Shown here in pieces: positions 1 through 8,065 of a stretch of 64,000 nt of DNA (positions are counted from its first letter, which is position 1; each line of letters begins with the position of its first letter). The translations under genes and the position numbers were made by a program. This DNA is from an uncultured Polaribacter sp. GTDB lineage: Bacteria > Bacteroidota > Bacteroidia > Flavobacteriales > Flavobacteriaceae. The notes beneath the pieces are model-generated. The model saw nothing but the letters and a program-made list of their open reading frames with translations, was not told the DNA's origin and made no database searches. The stretch spans positions 223,521-287,520 of the forward strand of contig NZ_CANMBY010000003.1 in assembly GCF_947496195.1 (NCBI RefSeq), read 5' to 3'.

Positions 1-1159
1 CATCTACAATGGTCTTTAATTCTTCTATTGTTGCAGGTAACATACCAAAAGAAACTTTAAATTCACCTGAATCTACTTTTGTTTTTAATTCTAAACTGCC
101 AGATTTATTTTGAGAATACACAATTTTAGAATCATTTCTAATATCATTGATGCCTAAAATTGGGTTTAAGACAGTAGTAAATAAAATTTGAGCATCTAAC
201 TTACTTAAAGCATCTGTAAACTTATAAGCTGATTTTTTTAGACTAAGTGCATAAAATTCGCCATCTAAATACATGCTAAATTGATTTTTTTCAGTCGGTC
301 TAAAAAACTCCTGATGTTTCTTTTGAATTTTAAATATTTTACCAATTTCAATTAAAAATTCAGCTGAACTTAATCCATTTAAATCTCTAATGAATCTGTT
401 AAATTCATAGATATCTAATTGACTTTCAGGTAATAAGTAGCTCATAAAGAAATTGTAAGGTTCTTGACCAGTATGATTTTTGTTTTCCTTAGCTAATTTC
501 TTAGCCAATAAGCAAGAAGATGTTGTTCTATGATGTCCATCTGCTATATATAAAGTAGTAACACTTTTAAAAGCTTCTGTTATTTGTGAAATTTCTTCTT
601 CATTATTTATAACCCAGAGTAAATGTGAATTTCTATCTGTAGTTGTAAATTCATATTCTGGTCTTTCTTTTTGATGCTTCTTTATAATTTTTTCTATAAC
701 CTCATTATCTGGGTAGGTAAGCAAAACAGGTTCTGCATTAAAGCCTGTTTTTTTTAAATATTTTTCAAAAAGTAATTCTCTTTTTTCAAGTGTATCTTCA
801 TGTTTTTTGATTACATTATTATGATAATCTTCTGCAGCTGTTGCAGAAATAATACCACAATACGATTTTGTGGGCGTATTATTTTGATAAATATAAAAAG
901 CAGGTTTATCATCTTTAGAGAAATAATTACTGCTTTTAAATTCTGTATATTTTTTATGAACTAATTGAAAACGTTGCTCACTGGAAACTTCTTGATGGTA
1001 TTTGTAATCTGGATTTAAAATGTGTAGAAAACTAAAAGGATTAAAATTTAATTTTGCACCTAATTCAGCAGGAGTATAAGCTTCATAAGATTTAGATGAT
1101 ACTAATGCAGCTTTATCTCTACTTGGTCTTACAGCTTTAAACGGTTTTACAATTGCCAT
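1..1159 (-). CDS. DUF1015 family protein, 3' part beyond window
   Basis: Reading the minus strand from the ATG at 1159 gives an open frame to base 1 with no stop, so at least 386 residues are present and the C-terminus lies outside the window. The N-terminus (MAIVKPFKAVRPSRDKA) and the motif IADGHHR near residue 207 are hallmarks of the DUF1015 family. Its biochemical function is not established, though some members are called HPr-like. The gene is the last of a minus-strand run reductase, serC, dehydrogenase homologue, DUF1015, with only 19 bases between it and the dehydrogenase stop. Cotranscription is likely, which links it loosely to serine metabolism. Family assignment is firm; function is unknown. 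Confidence 0.88.
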   Translation of the reverse strand, partial: MAIVKPFKAVRPSRDKAALVSSKSYEAYTPAELGAKLNFNPFSFLHILNPDYKYHQEVSSEQRFQLVHKKYTEFKSSNYFSKDDKPAFYIYQNNTPTKSYCGIISATAAEDYHNNVIKKHEDTLEKRELLFEKYLKKTGFNAEPVLLTYPDNEVIEKIIKKHQKERPEYEFTTTDRNSHLLWVINNEEEISQITEAFKSVTTLYIADGHHRTTSSCLLAKKLAKENKNHTGQEPYNFFMSYLLPESQLDIYEFNRFIRDLNGLSSAEFLIEIGKIFKIQKKHQEFFRPTEKNQFSMYLDGEFYALSLKKSAYKFTDALSKLDAQILFTTVLNPILGINDIRNDSKIVYSQNKSGSLELKTKVDSGEFKVSFGMLPATIEELKTIVD

Positions 1160-1178
1160 TAATTTGTTTAAATTTAAA

Positions 1179-2129
1179 TTAGTTTAGTAAAGAAATAATT
1201 TGATTTGCCAATTCTAAACCAATTCTTTCTTGTGCTTCTTTAGTAGACGAACCAATATTTGGAGAAAGCGAAATTTCAGGATTCATTAAAAGTTGAACTG
1301 CTGGTGTTGGCTCTGTTTCAAAAACATCTAAACCTGCATATTGCACTTTACCACTTTCTATGGCATTTACTAAATCAACTTCATTTAAAATACCACCTTT
1401 TGCAGTATTTATAAAACCAACACCATCTTTCATTTTTTCAAATTCTTTTGATGTAATTATATAATCTTCATGATTTACTAAATGCAATGAAATGAAATCT
1501 GATTCTTTTAAAACGTCATCTATAGCACTGGTGTTTATTGTAAAATCTATTTTTTGTTGATTGTAAAAATCTAAAGTTATGGTTGCTTCTTCTATAAAAT
1601 CGTCATAAGCTAAAACATGCATTCCTAATCCAATAGCAATTTTTGCAACTTCTTGACCCACTTTATCAAAACCTAGAATTCCAATAGTTTTGCCTCTTAA
1701 TTCAGAACCTAAAGAATAAGCTTTATTTAAATCTTTAAATCTCATATCTCCTTCTAATGGCATTTCTCTGTTAGAAGAATGTAAAAAACGAGCCATACCA
1801 AAAAGGTGTGCAAATACTAATTCTGCTATAGAGCTTACTGAAGCGTTTTTAGGATTAATGACATGTAATCCATTATCTATAGCAAATTCAACATCAATAT
1901 TATCCATATTTGAGCTCGAATTTCCAATCAATTTTAAAGAAGGGCAGGCCTCTATAAGCTCTTGTCTTATTTGTGTATTTGTCCCCACTAATACTGCATC
2001 AATATTATGTTCATTGATGAAATTTTCTAATTGATTTTGTGCAACTTTAGTAATATTTACCTCAAAACCTGCTTTTTCTAAAGCCTGAATTGCTTTTAAT
2101 GTAATTCCGTCGTTTGCTAATACTATCAT
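1179..2129 (-). CDS. D-3-phosphoglycerate dehydrogenase homologue, probably inactive
   Basis: The 316-residue protein has the layout of short (no ACT domain) flavobacterial phosphoglycerate dehydrogenases: catalytic domain about 1-95 and 280-316, Rossmann domain about 100-280. It lies beside serC, the usual serA place. Expected active-site residues are substituted. The dinucleotide glycine motif reads GFDKVG at 153-158 instead of GxGxxG. The NxxRG arginine is Lys (NTAKGG). The PHIGG catalytic His is Asn (SPNIGSS). The substrate-binding Arg of the VRS motif is Gly (LVGTNT), and the Gly-rich GRGGVGMDN segment reads GNSSSNMDN. The Glu of DVFETEP and the scaffold are kept. The frame is intact, so it is not a decaying pseudogene. 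I infer a pseudoenzyme or a changed activity; serA is therefore not assigned as a working gene. Confidence 0.85.
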   Translation of the reverse strand: MIVLANDGITLKAIQALEKAGFEVNITKVAQNQLENFINEHNIDAVLVGTNTQIRQELIEACPSLKLIGNSSSNMDNIDVEFAIDNGLHVINPKNASVSSIAELVFAHLFGMARFLHSSNREMPLEGDMRFKDLNKAYSLGSELRGKTIGILGFDKVGQEVAKIAIGLGMHVLAYDDFIEEATITLDFYNQQKIDFTINTSAIDDVLKESDFISLHLVNHEDYIITSKEFEKMKDGVGFINTAKGGILNEVDLVNAIESGKVQYAGLDVFETEPTPAVQLLMNPEISLSPNIGSSTKEAQERIGLELANQIISLLN

Positions 2130-2190
2130 TATATATCTACAAATTCTTTTTTTGAAAATCTTTATAAGTTAATATTTTCAAATAATTATT

Positions 2191-3255
2191 TTAATTTTTT
2201 CTTTCTAATTCTTGCATAACATCTACTAACGCTTGTACACTATATAAAGGTAAAGCATTATACATGCTAGCTCTATAACCACCAACAGATCTATGGCCAT
2301 GTAAACCATTAATATTAGCTTCTTGCCACATTTTATCAAATTTTTCAGTTAGAGTATTGTCTTTTAACACAAATGTTGCATTCATAATACTTCTATCTTC
2401 CTTAGCAACAATACCTTCAAATAAAGGATTTCTGTCAATTTCGCCATACAAAAGAGCTGCTTTTTTTTCGTTTACTTTTTCTATGAAAGAAATTCCTCCT
2501 AAATCCTTTAACCATTGTAAAGTAAGCATAGAAACATAAATAGGAAAAACAGCTGGAGTGTTAAACATGCTCTCTTTATCTAAATGGGTTTTGTAGTTAA
2601 GCATAGAAGGTATGTGTCTTTCTACTTTACCTAAAATTTCTTCTTTAAGTATAACCAAGGTAGTTCCTGCTGGTCCCATATTTTTTTGTGCACCAGCATA
2701 TATTAAATCGAATTTTTCAAAATCTAATTGACGTGAAAAAATATCTGAACTCATATCACATACTAAAGGAATATTTGTTTCAGGAAATACTTTCATTTGA
2801 GTTCCTGCAACAGTATTATTACTAGTACAATGAAAATAATCTGCATCTTTTGGAATTGAATATCCCTTTGGTATATAATTAAAGCCTTTATCTTTAGAGC
2901 TTGCAACTTCTATAACTTCACCAAAAGCTTTTGCTTCTTTTATAGCCTTATCTGACCAAGTACCAGTGTTTAAATACGCTGCTTTTTTATTTAATAAATT
3001 ATATGCAACCATTAAAAACTCCATACTAGCACCTCCATGTAAAAATAAAGCTTTATATCCTTTGTTTTCTAAACCTAAAAGTTCTAAAGCTAAACTTCTT
3101 GCTTTTTCTATAACATCAACAAAAGGTTTACTTCTATGAGATATTTCTATTAATGATAAATTATCTTCATTAAAGTTTATGATGGCTTCAGAAGCTTTTT
3201 GCAAAACTTCTTTAGGTAAAATACAAGGTCCTGCACTAAAATTGTGTTTTTTCAT
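2191..3255 (-). CDS. serC: Phosphoserine aminotransferase
   Basis: SerC is a PLP enzyme that converts 3-phosphohydroxypyruvate and glutamate to O-phospho-L-serine in cytosolic serine synthesis; it can also serve pyridoxal phosphate synthesis. The 354-residue length is normal. Visible motifs are the substrate-binding ISHRSKPF near residue 40, the PLP-lysine motif YAGAQKNMGPAG near 187-198 and the C-terminal GHRSVGGYRASMYNA. All active-site signatures are intact, in contrast to the neighbouring dehydrogenase homologue. It starts 3 bases after the stop of the upstream acyl-CoA reductase, so the genes are probably one transcript. Its product may also feed the CysK-like enzyme at 57275. Confidence 0.96.
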   Translation of the reverse strand: MKKHNFSAGPCILPKEVLQKASEAIINFNEDNLSLIEISHRSKPFVDVIEKARSLALELLGLENKGYKALFLHGGASMEFLMVAYNLLNKKAAYLNTGTWSDKAIKEAKAFGEVIEVASSKDKGFNYIPKGYSIPKDADYFHCTSNNTVAGTQMKVFPETNIPLVCDMSSDIFSRQLDFEKFDLIYAGAQKNMGPAGTTLVILKEEILGKVERHIPSMLNYKTHLDKESMFNTPAVFPIYVSMLTLQWLKDLGGISFIEKVNEKKAALLYGEIDRNPLFEGIVAKEDRSIMNATFVLKDNTLTEKFDKMWQEANINGLHGHRSVGGYRASMYNALPLYSVQALVDVMQELERKN

Positions 3256-3258
3256 AGT

Positions 3259-4320
3259 TTATAGTTTAGACAAGAATTCTAGAGTGTTTACTCCATCTGC
3301 ATAATCTGTTAATTTTGGATGTTGAGTTTGGCCAAAAGCGATTTCATTTTCTAGAAAACCTTTGGCAACAACACACTGAATCTTTTCTCTATCTTCATGA
3401 AGTTTGATTTTTAAATCAATTTCATTGTCAAAATATTCATAAAAAATTGTTGCAATAGGAGAGGAGTAGCTTTCATCTTCTTTAATCATCAAAAATCCGT
3501 TTTCTAGTAAATCGAATTCACTCATTAAATACACTGCTTTGTTATAATCGTAATTATTAGCATATTTTGCGTTATTGATAATTTCTTTTTTGTTGTACAT
3601 TCCATTAAAAAACAACTCAAAATCGTAATCTTTAGGTACATATAATTTAGAAACACTTCTACAACCTAAACCAAAATATTGAAATATATCATCTGATAAT
3701 TTTTCAAAGTCTTCAATTGTTTCTTTACCAGTAATTACAGCAACAGAGTTTCTGTTTTTTCTTATGATGTTTGGTTTGTCTTTAAAATAGTATTCGAAAT
3801 ATCGAGCAGTATTATTACTGCCTGTAGCAATAACTGCATCAAAGTTGGTAAGTTTATCTTCTGTAAAGGTTATTTTTCCTTTAAAACTTTCTTCTGTGTA
3901 CTCTAAATATTTTGCTAAAAAAGGCAATAAATGTTTATCGCTTGAAGATTGTTTTACTAAAACAGAATGTCCAGAAATTAATACAGATAAAAAATCATGA
4001 AACCCTACTAAAGGTATATTTCCTGCCATAACAATGGCAACAGTTTTAGGATTTTTTACATTTAAATTAACACTATTGGTGAAGTTATTTAAATTATTGT
4101 AATTTAATGATTTAGACCAACTTTCTAATGAGTTTAAAATATTGTCTTTTGTAAACCAAGAATTATTTTCTTGCGCTAGTTTAATTTGATGTTTAAAACC
4201 ATCAAAAAATAATTCATTAAAAGGAATATCTTCTTTTTTTTCAATTCCCTTTGTAGAAAACTGACTTAAAAAATCACCTAATTTTGAAAAAGCTTCAATT
4301 CTATTCTGAATACTGTTCAT
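3259..4320 (-). CDS. Acyl-CoA reductase, LuxC-like
   Basis: The 353-residue protein belongs to the LuxC/acyl-CoA reductase branch of the aldehyde dehydrogenase superfamily, which reduces acyl-CoA or acyl thioesters to aldehydes with NADPH. Supporting segments are VAIVMAGNIPLVGFHDF (near residue 93), AVIATGSNNTARYFEYYF (near 163) and GLGCRSVSKLY (near 218), whose Cys is the expected thioester nucleophile. The gene heads the minus-strand serC cluster and is divergent from the ferredoxin gene, an arrangement familiar in flavobacteria. No luciferase genes are nearby, so its substrate is unknown and luminescence is not implied. The start at 4320 lies close to the divergent promoter. Confidence 0.85.
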   Translation of the reverse strand: MNSIQNRIEAFSKLGDFLSQFSTKGIEKKEDIPFNELFFDGFKHQIKLAQENNSWFTKDNILNSLESWSKSLNYNNLNNFTNSVNLNVKNPKTVAIVMAGNIPLVGFHDFLSVLISGHSVLVKQSSSDKHLLPFLAKYLEYTEESFKGKITFTEDKLTNFDAVIATGSNNTARYFEYYFKDKPNIIRKNRNSVAVITGKETIEDFEKLSDDIFQYFGLGCRSVSKLYVPKDYDFELFFNGMYNKKEIINNAKYANNYDYNKAVYLMSEFDLLENGFLMIKEDESYSSPIATIFYEYFDNEIDLKIKLHEDREKIQCVVAKGFLENEIAFGQTQHPKLTDYADGVNTLEFLSKL

Positions 4321-4324
4321 TTAT

Positions 4325-4356
4325 TTTGGATGTAAATGATTTAGGGGTTATTTTTG
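4325..4356 (+). promoter_or_regulatory. Bacteroidota-type promoter of the ferredoxin gene
   Basis: A -33 TTTG at 4325-4328 and a perfect -7 box TATTTTTG at 4349-4356 are separated by 20 bases, the spacing expected for the Bacteroidota primary sigma factor. It lies 35 bases before the ferredoxin start, in the divergent gap with the acyl-CoA reductase gene. Confidence 0.7.
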
Positions 4357-4390
4357 CAACTGCAAAGGTACAAAAACAGAAAAGAAAATT

Positions 4391-4741
4391 ATGGCAATTA
4401 TAATAACAGATGAATGTATAAATTGTGGGGCTTGTGAACCAGAATGTCCAAATACTGCAATTTACGAAGGTGCAGACGATTGGAAATACAGTGATGGTAC
4501 AGATTTAAGTGGAAATGTTGTTTTACCTAATGGAAAGTCTGCTAATGCAGATGAAGACCAAGAACCAATTTCTGATGAAATTTATTATATAGTTGCAGAT
4601 AAATGTACTGAGTGTAAAGGATTTCATGAAGAGCCTCAATGTGCAGCTGTTTGTCCTGTAGATTGTTGTGTACCAGATGAAGATAATGTAGAAACAGAAG
4701 AAGAGTTGTTAGAAAAACAACGATTTATGCATAATGATTAG
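4391..4741 (+). CDS. 4Fe-4S dicluster ferredoxin
   Basis: This 116-residue electron carrier has two iron-sulfur binding regions. The N-terminal one is [19 protein letters not shown] from residue 9, a standard CxxCxxCxxxCP motif. The C-terminal one, near residues 77-97, has CTECKGF followed by [10 protein letters not shown], with an extended loop between the second and third Cys. This matches the YfhL/FdxA-type ferredoxins conserved in flavobacteria. An acidic insertion of about 45 residues separates the two motifs. The redox partner cannot be told from the sequence; the divergent acyl-CoA reductase is a neighbour but not a proven partner. A terminator follows, so the gene is probably monocistronic. 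Confidence 0.93.
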   Translation: MAIIITDECINCGACEPECPNTAIYEGADDWKYSDGTDLSGNVVLPNGKSANADEDQEPISDEIYYIVADKCTECKGFHEEPQCAAVCPVDCCVPDEDNVETEEELLEKQRFMHND

Positions 4742-4776
4742 ATAAAAGAATACTTTTTTAATTAATCAATAAGACT

Positions 4777-4808
4777 AAAATTCCGAAGAAATTTCGGAAT
4801 TTTTTATT
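4777..4808 (+). terminator. Intrinsic terminator after the ferredoxin gene
   Basis: An 11-bp perfect inverted repeat (AAAATTCCGAA at 4777-4787, its complement at 4793-4803) with a 5-base loop is followed by a T-rich tract. It separates the ferredoxin gene from ychF. Confidence 0.85.
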
Positions 4809-4819
4809 TTTAAAATAGA

Positions 4820-4827
4820 TATATTTG
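4820..4827 (+). promoter_or_regulatory. -7 box of ychF promoter
   Basis: TATATTTG matches the Bacteroidota -7 consensus TAnnTTTG and lies 20 bases before the ychF ATG. The -33 element would overlap the preceding terminator and is not distinct. Confidence 0.55.
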
Positions 4828-4847
4828 CACTCGCAAAATTTTAAGAA

Positions 4848-5939
4848 ATGAAAGCTGGAATTGTAGGATTACCAAACGTAGGAAAATCAACTTTATTTAA
4901 TTGTTTATCAAATGCTAAAGCGCAAAGTGCAAACTTTCCTTTTTGTACTATTGAACCTAATTTAGGCGTAGTTAATGTACCTGATGAAAGATTAGAGAAA
5001 CTAGAAGAATTGGTAAATCCTGAAAAAGTAGTTCCTGCAACAGTAGAAATTGTAGATATTGCTGGTTTAGTAAAAGGAGCTAGTAAAGGTGAAGGCTTAG
5101 GAAATCAATTTTTAGCAAATATTCGTGAAACTGATGCCATTTTGCATGTTTTACGTTGTTTTGATAATGATAATATTGTGCATGTAGATGGTTCTGTAGA
5201 TCCAATTCGTGATAAAGAAACGATTGATATAGAATTACAATTAAAAGATTTAGAAACTGTTCAAAAACGTTTAGAGCGTGTTAAAAGAACAGCTAAAACA
5301 GGGCAAAAAGAAGCACAAGTTGAACTAGATATCTTATTAAAAGTAGAAGCTACTTTATTAGAAGGTAAATCTGTAAGAGGAATAGAGTTTTCTGAAAAAG
5401 ATTTTGAATTTGTAAAACCACTTCAATTTATTACAGCAAAACCAGTATTATATGTTTGTAATGTTGATGAAAATTCAGCTGTTTCTGGTAATGATTATGT
5501 TGAAAAAGTAAAAGAAGCAGTAGCTCATGAAAATGCAGAAGTTATAGTTTTAGCTGTAGGTACAGAAGCTGATATTACAGAATTAGAAGACTATGAAGAG
5601 CGTCAAATGTTTTTAGAAGATATAGGTTTAGAAGAAGCAGGTGTTTCTAGATTAATTAGATCTGCTTATAAATTATTAAACTTACAAACTTACTTTACAG
5701 CAGGTGTAAAAGAAGTTAGAGCATGGACAATTCCTGTTGGTTCTACAGCACCACAAGCTGCAGGTGTTATTCACACTGATTTTGAAAAAGGATTTATTAG
5801 AGCTGAAACCATTTCTTATAACGATTATGTTTCTTTTGGAAGCGAAGCTAAAGTAAAAGAAGCTGGTAAGATGAGAGTAGAAGGTAAAGAATATATTGTA
5901 AAAGATGGTGATGTTATGCATTTTAGATTTAATGTGTAA
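4848..5939 (+). CDS. ychF: Redox-regulated ATPase YchF (Obg-like)
   Basis: YchF/OLA1 proteins are P-loop NTPases of the Obg family that prefer ATP and bind ribosomes; they act in the cytosol in translation and stress responses. The 363-residue length is standard. Visible are the P-loop GLPNVGKST (residues 6-14), the switch region and G3 motif DIAGLVKGAS (near 70), the altered G4 motif NVDEN (in place of NKxD, typical of ATP preference) and a C-terminal TGS domain from about residue 280. The gene has its own promoter and is convergent with the GH16 gene, sharing a bidirectional terminator. Confidence 0.96.
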   Translation: MKAGIVGLPNVGKSTLFNCLSNAKAQSANFPFCTIEPNLGVVNVPDERLEKLEELVNPEKVVPATVEIVDIAGLVKGASKGEGLGNQFLANIRETDAILHVLRCFDNDNIVHVDGSVDPIRDKETIDIELQLKDLETVQKRLERVKRTAKTGQKEAQVELDILLKVEATLLEGKSVRGIEFSEKDFEFVKPLQFITAKPVLYVCNVDENSAVSGNDYVEKVKEAVAHENAEVIVLAVGTEADITELEDYEERQMFLEDIGLEEAGVSRLIRSAYKLLNLQTYFTAGVKEVRAWTIPVGSTAPQAAGVIHTDFEKGFIRAETISYNDYVSFGSEAKVKEAGKMRVEGKEYIVKDGDVMHFRFNV

Positions 5940-5960
5940 TAATCTTTTACAAAATGACAC

Positions 5961-5998
5961 AAAAAAATCCCAAGATTAATTCTTGGGATTTTTTTTAT
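5961..5998. terminator. Bidirectional terminator between ychF and the GH16 gene
   Basis: The stem AAAAATCCCAAGA / TCTTGGGATTTTT (5963-5975 and 5981-5993) with loop TTAAT is flanked by A- and T-tracts on the two sides, so it can end transcripts from either of the convergent genes. Confidence 0.88.
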
Positions 5999-6000
5999 TT

Positions 6001-6846
6001 TTATTGTATTTGATATACTTTAATCCAATCTACTACCATTTCTTGAGGTAAAGGAGTTGTTTTATCTGGATAACCTGCAAATTCTCCACCTACAGCAATA
6101 TTTAATAATAAGAAAAAGTCTTTATGAAAAGCATAATACTTTTTATCAGTAATATCTAAAGTATGATACGTATTACCATCAACTCTCCAAATAAGAGCTT
6201 CTTTTGTCCATTCTAATTCAAACTCATGAAAACTGTCAGAAAAAGATCCTTTAGGTAGGTGATAACCTTTAGCACCCATTTGAGTATGTTTTCCTTTAGC
6301 ATCTGCATAGTGTACATTAGCTTCAACTAAACTAGCATCAACAGAACCCCAAAGTTCTAGAATATCTATTTCACCAGTTGTTGGCCAAGATGTATCACCA
6401 CCATTTTCATCAATATTAGACCCTAACATCCAAAAAGCTGGCCAAATAGCTTTACCACTTGGTAATTTTATTTTAGCTACTACTTTACCATAAGTAAAAT
6501 CAAATTTTCCAGCAGTATTTAAACGAGCAGAAGTATATTGATTTAAACCATGTGTATCACTTTCATGATTAGCTTTTATAACTAATTGATTATCTCTAAT
6601 AAAAGCGTTTTTTTTATCATTAGTATACCTTTGCCATTCAGCATTAAATCTTCCTGCAGGTTCAACTTGTCTATTCCACTTTTTAAGATCTAATTCTTCA
6701 TTTTCAAAAGTATCTTCCCAAATTAAAATATATTTTTCTTGAGTATTATTACTTGAATTAATCATTGATTTTTTTTGGGTGCAAGAATACAGTAATCCTA
6801 TTAAAACTACAATTAGAAAAGTAAATTTATAATAGAAATTCGTCAT
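6001..6846 (-). CDS. GH16 family glucanase-like lipoprotein
   Basis: The protein starts best at the ATG 6844-6846, giving 281 residues; an upstream start at 6876 would run inside gcvT. The N-terminus has a hydrophobic segment ending in LLYSC, a lipoprotein signal with the Cys near residue 22. The GH16 catalytic signature ExDxxE is seen as EIDILE at about 157-162, with the nearby aromatic WPAFWMLG. GH16 enzymes hydrolyse beta-1,3- or beta-1,3/1,4-glucans, in marine flavobacteria often algal laminarin; that substrate is inferred. Only one base separates it from the gcvT stop, so it is probably cotranscribed with gcvT although the functions are unrelated. Confidence 0.9.
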   Translation of the reverse strand: MTNFYYKFTFLIVVLIGLLYSCTQKKSMINSSNNTQEKYILIWEDTFENEELDLKKWNRQVEPAGRFNAEWQRYTNDKKNAFIRDNQLVIKANHESDTHGLNQYTSARLNTAGKFDFTYGKVVAKIKLPSGKAIWPAFWMLGSNIDENGGDTSWPTTGEIDILELWGSVDASLVEANVHYADAKGKHTQMGAKGYHLPKGSFSDSFHEFELEWTKEALIWRVDGNTYHTLDITDKKYYAFHKDFFLLLNIAVGGEFAGYPDKTTPLPQEMVVDWIKVYQIQ

Positions 6847-6847
6847 T

Positions 6848-7933
6848 TTAATTTTTATAAAATGGTAACTTAACAATAGTTGCAGGTATTGCTTTTTTAC
6901 GAACCTGAATAAAAATTTCTGTTCCTAATTTAGAACTATCTAATGGTACATAACCCAAACCAATTCCTTTACCTAATGATGGACTCATGGTACCAGAAGT
7001 TACATTACCTATTTTGTTACCTTCTGCATCAACAATATCATAACCTTGTCTAGGAATTCCTCTTTCATTTAATTCAAAAGCAACTAGTTTTCTTGATGGT
7101 TTTTCAGCTTTCTGCTTAGCTAAAGCTTCGTGATTTACAAATTCTTTAGTAAATTTTGTTATCCAACCTAAACCAGCTTCAATTGGTGAAGTTGTATCAT
7201 CTATATCATTACCATACAAACAATATCCCATTTCTGTTCTTAGAGTATCTCTTGCAGCTAAACCAATAGGTTTAATTCCAAACTCTTTACCAGCTTCAAA
7301 TACCTTATTCCAAACTTGTTCTACTTCGTTATTTTTGCAATAAATTTCAAATCCACCTGAACCTGTATAACCAGTTGCAGAAATGATAACATGTTCTATA
7401 CCAGCAAAATCACCTACTTTAAATTTATAAAAAGGAATATCAGCTAAATCTAATGAAGATAAAGATTGCATAGCTTCAACTGCTTTTGGACCTTGAATTG
7501 CTAATAAAGAATAATCATCTGATAAATCTCTTAATTCAGCACCAAACTCTTCATTATACTTAGAAATCCAGTTCCAATCTTTTTCAATATTTGATGCATT
7601 AACTACTAATAAATATTGGTTTTCTTTAATTCTGTAGCAAATTAAATCATCTACAATTCCTCCATTTTCATTTGGGAAACATGAGTATTGAGCATCACCA
7701 ATGGCTAATTTTGAAGCATCATTTGAAGTTACTTTTTGTATTAAAGCTAAAGCATTTTCACCAGTAACTAAAAATTCACCCATATGACTAACATCAAAAA
7801 CACCAACGCCATTTCTAACAGTTAAATGCTCTGCTGTTACACCTTCATATTGTACAGGCATATTAAAACCTGCAAAAGGCACCATTTTTGCTCCTAAGTT
7901 TACATGTATTTCATGTAATGCAATATTTTTCAT
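6848..7933 (-). CDS. gcvT: Aminomethyltransferase (glycine cleavage T protein)
   Basis: GcvT transfers the aminomethyl carbon from lipoylated GcvH to tetrahydrofolate, making methylene-THF and ammonia in glycine cleavage. The 361-residue length is typical. Visible are [15 protein letters not shown] near residue 17, FDVSHMGEF near 46, the folate-binding [14 protein letters not shown] near 185 and the C-terminal [21 protein letters not shown]. No gcvH or gcvP is in the window, so the cleavage genes are dispersed, as is common in this group. The GH16 lipoprotein gene follows after one base. Confidence 0.96.
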   Translation of the reverse strand: MKNIALHEIHVNLGAKMVPFAGFNMPVQYEGVTAEHLTVRNGVGVFDVSHMGEFLVTGENALALIQKVTSNDASKLAIGDAQYSCFPNENGGIVDDLICYRIKENQYLLVVNASNIEKDWNWISKYNEEFGAELRDLSDDYSLLAIQGPKAVEAMQSLSSLDLADIPFYKFKVGDFAGIEHVIISATGYTGSGGFEIYCKNNEVEQVWNKVFEAGKEFGIKPIGLAARDTLRTEMGYCLYGNDIDDTTSPIEAGLGWITKFTKEFVNHEALAKQKAEKPSRKLVAFELNERGIPRQGYDIVDAEGNKIGNVTSGTMSPSLGKGIGLGYVPLDSSKLGTEIFIQVRKKAIPATIVKLPFYKN

Positions 7934-8031
7934 TTGTAGATTTCTTTAAATTTTGGCTAAAATATTCAAAAAATGGCAAATTACAGTCACTAAAAATGTG
8001 TTAATATTTTTATTTCGATAAGAATTAATAT

Positions 8032-8039
8032 TACATTTG
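8032..8039 (+). promoter_or_regulatory. -7 box upstream of aminopeptidase P gene
   Basis: TACATTTG matches TAnnTTTG and is 26 bases before the ATG at 8066. The -33 element (TTTCG near 8013) is weak. Confidence 0.5.
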
Positions 8040-8065
8040 AAAATACAACCAGATTAATTATAATT

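Noticed and set aside
3259..4320. Bioluminescence function of the LuxC-like reductase
   Set aside because: No luciferase or fatty-acid transferase genes are nearby; the family is broad.
6847..6876. Longer start of the GH16 protein at 6876
   Set aside because: It would add ten residues that overlap the gcvT end and push the lipoprotein signal away from the N-terminus.
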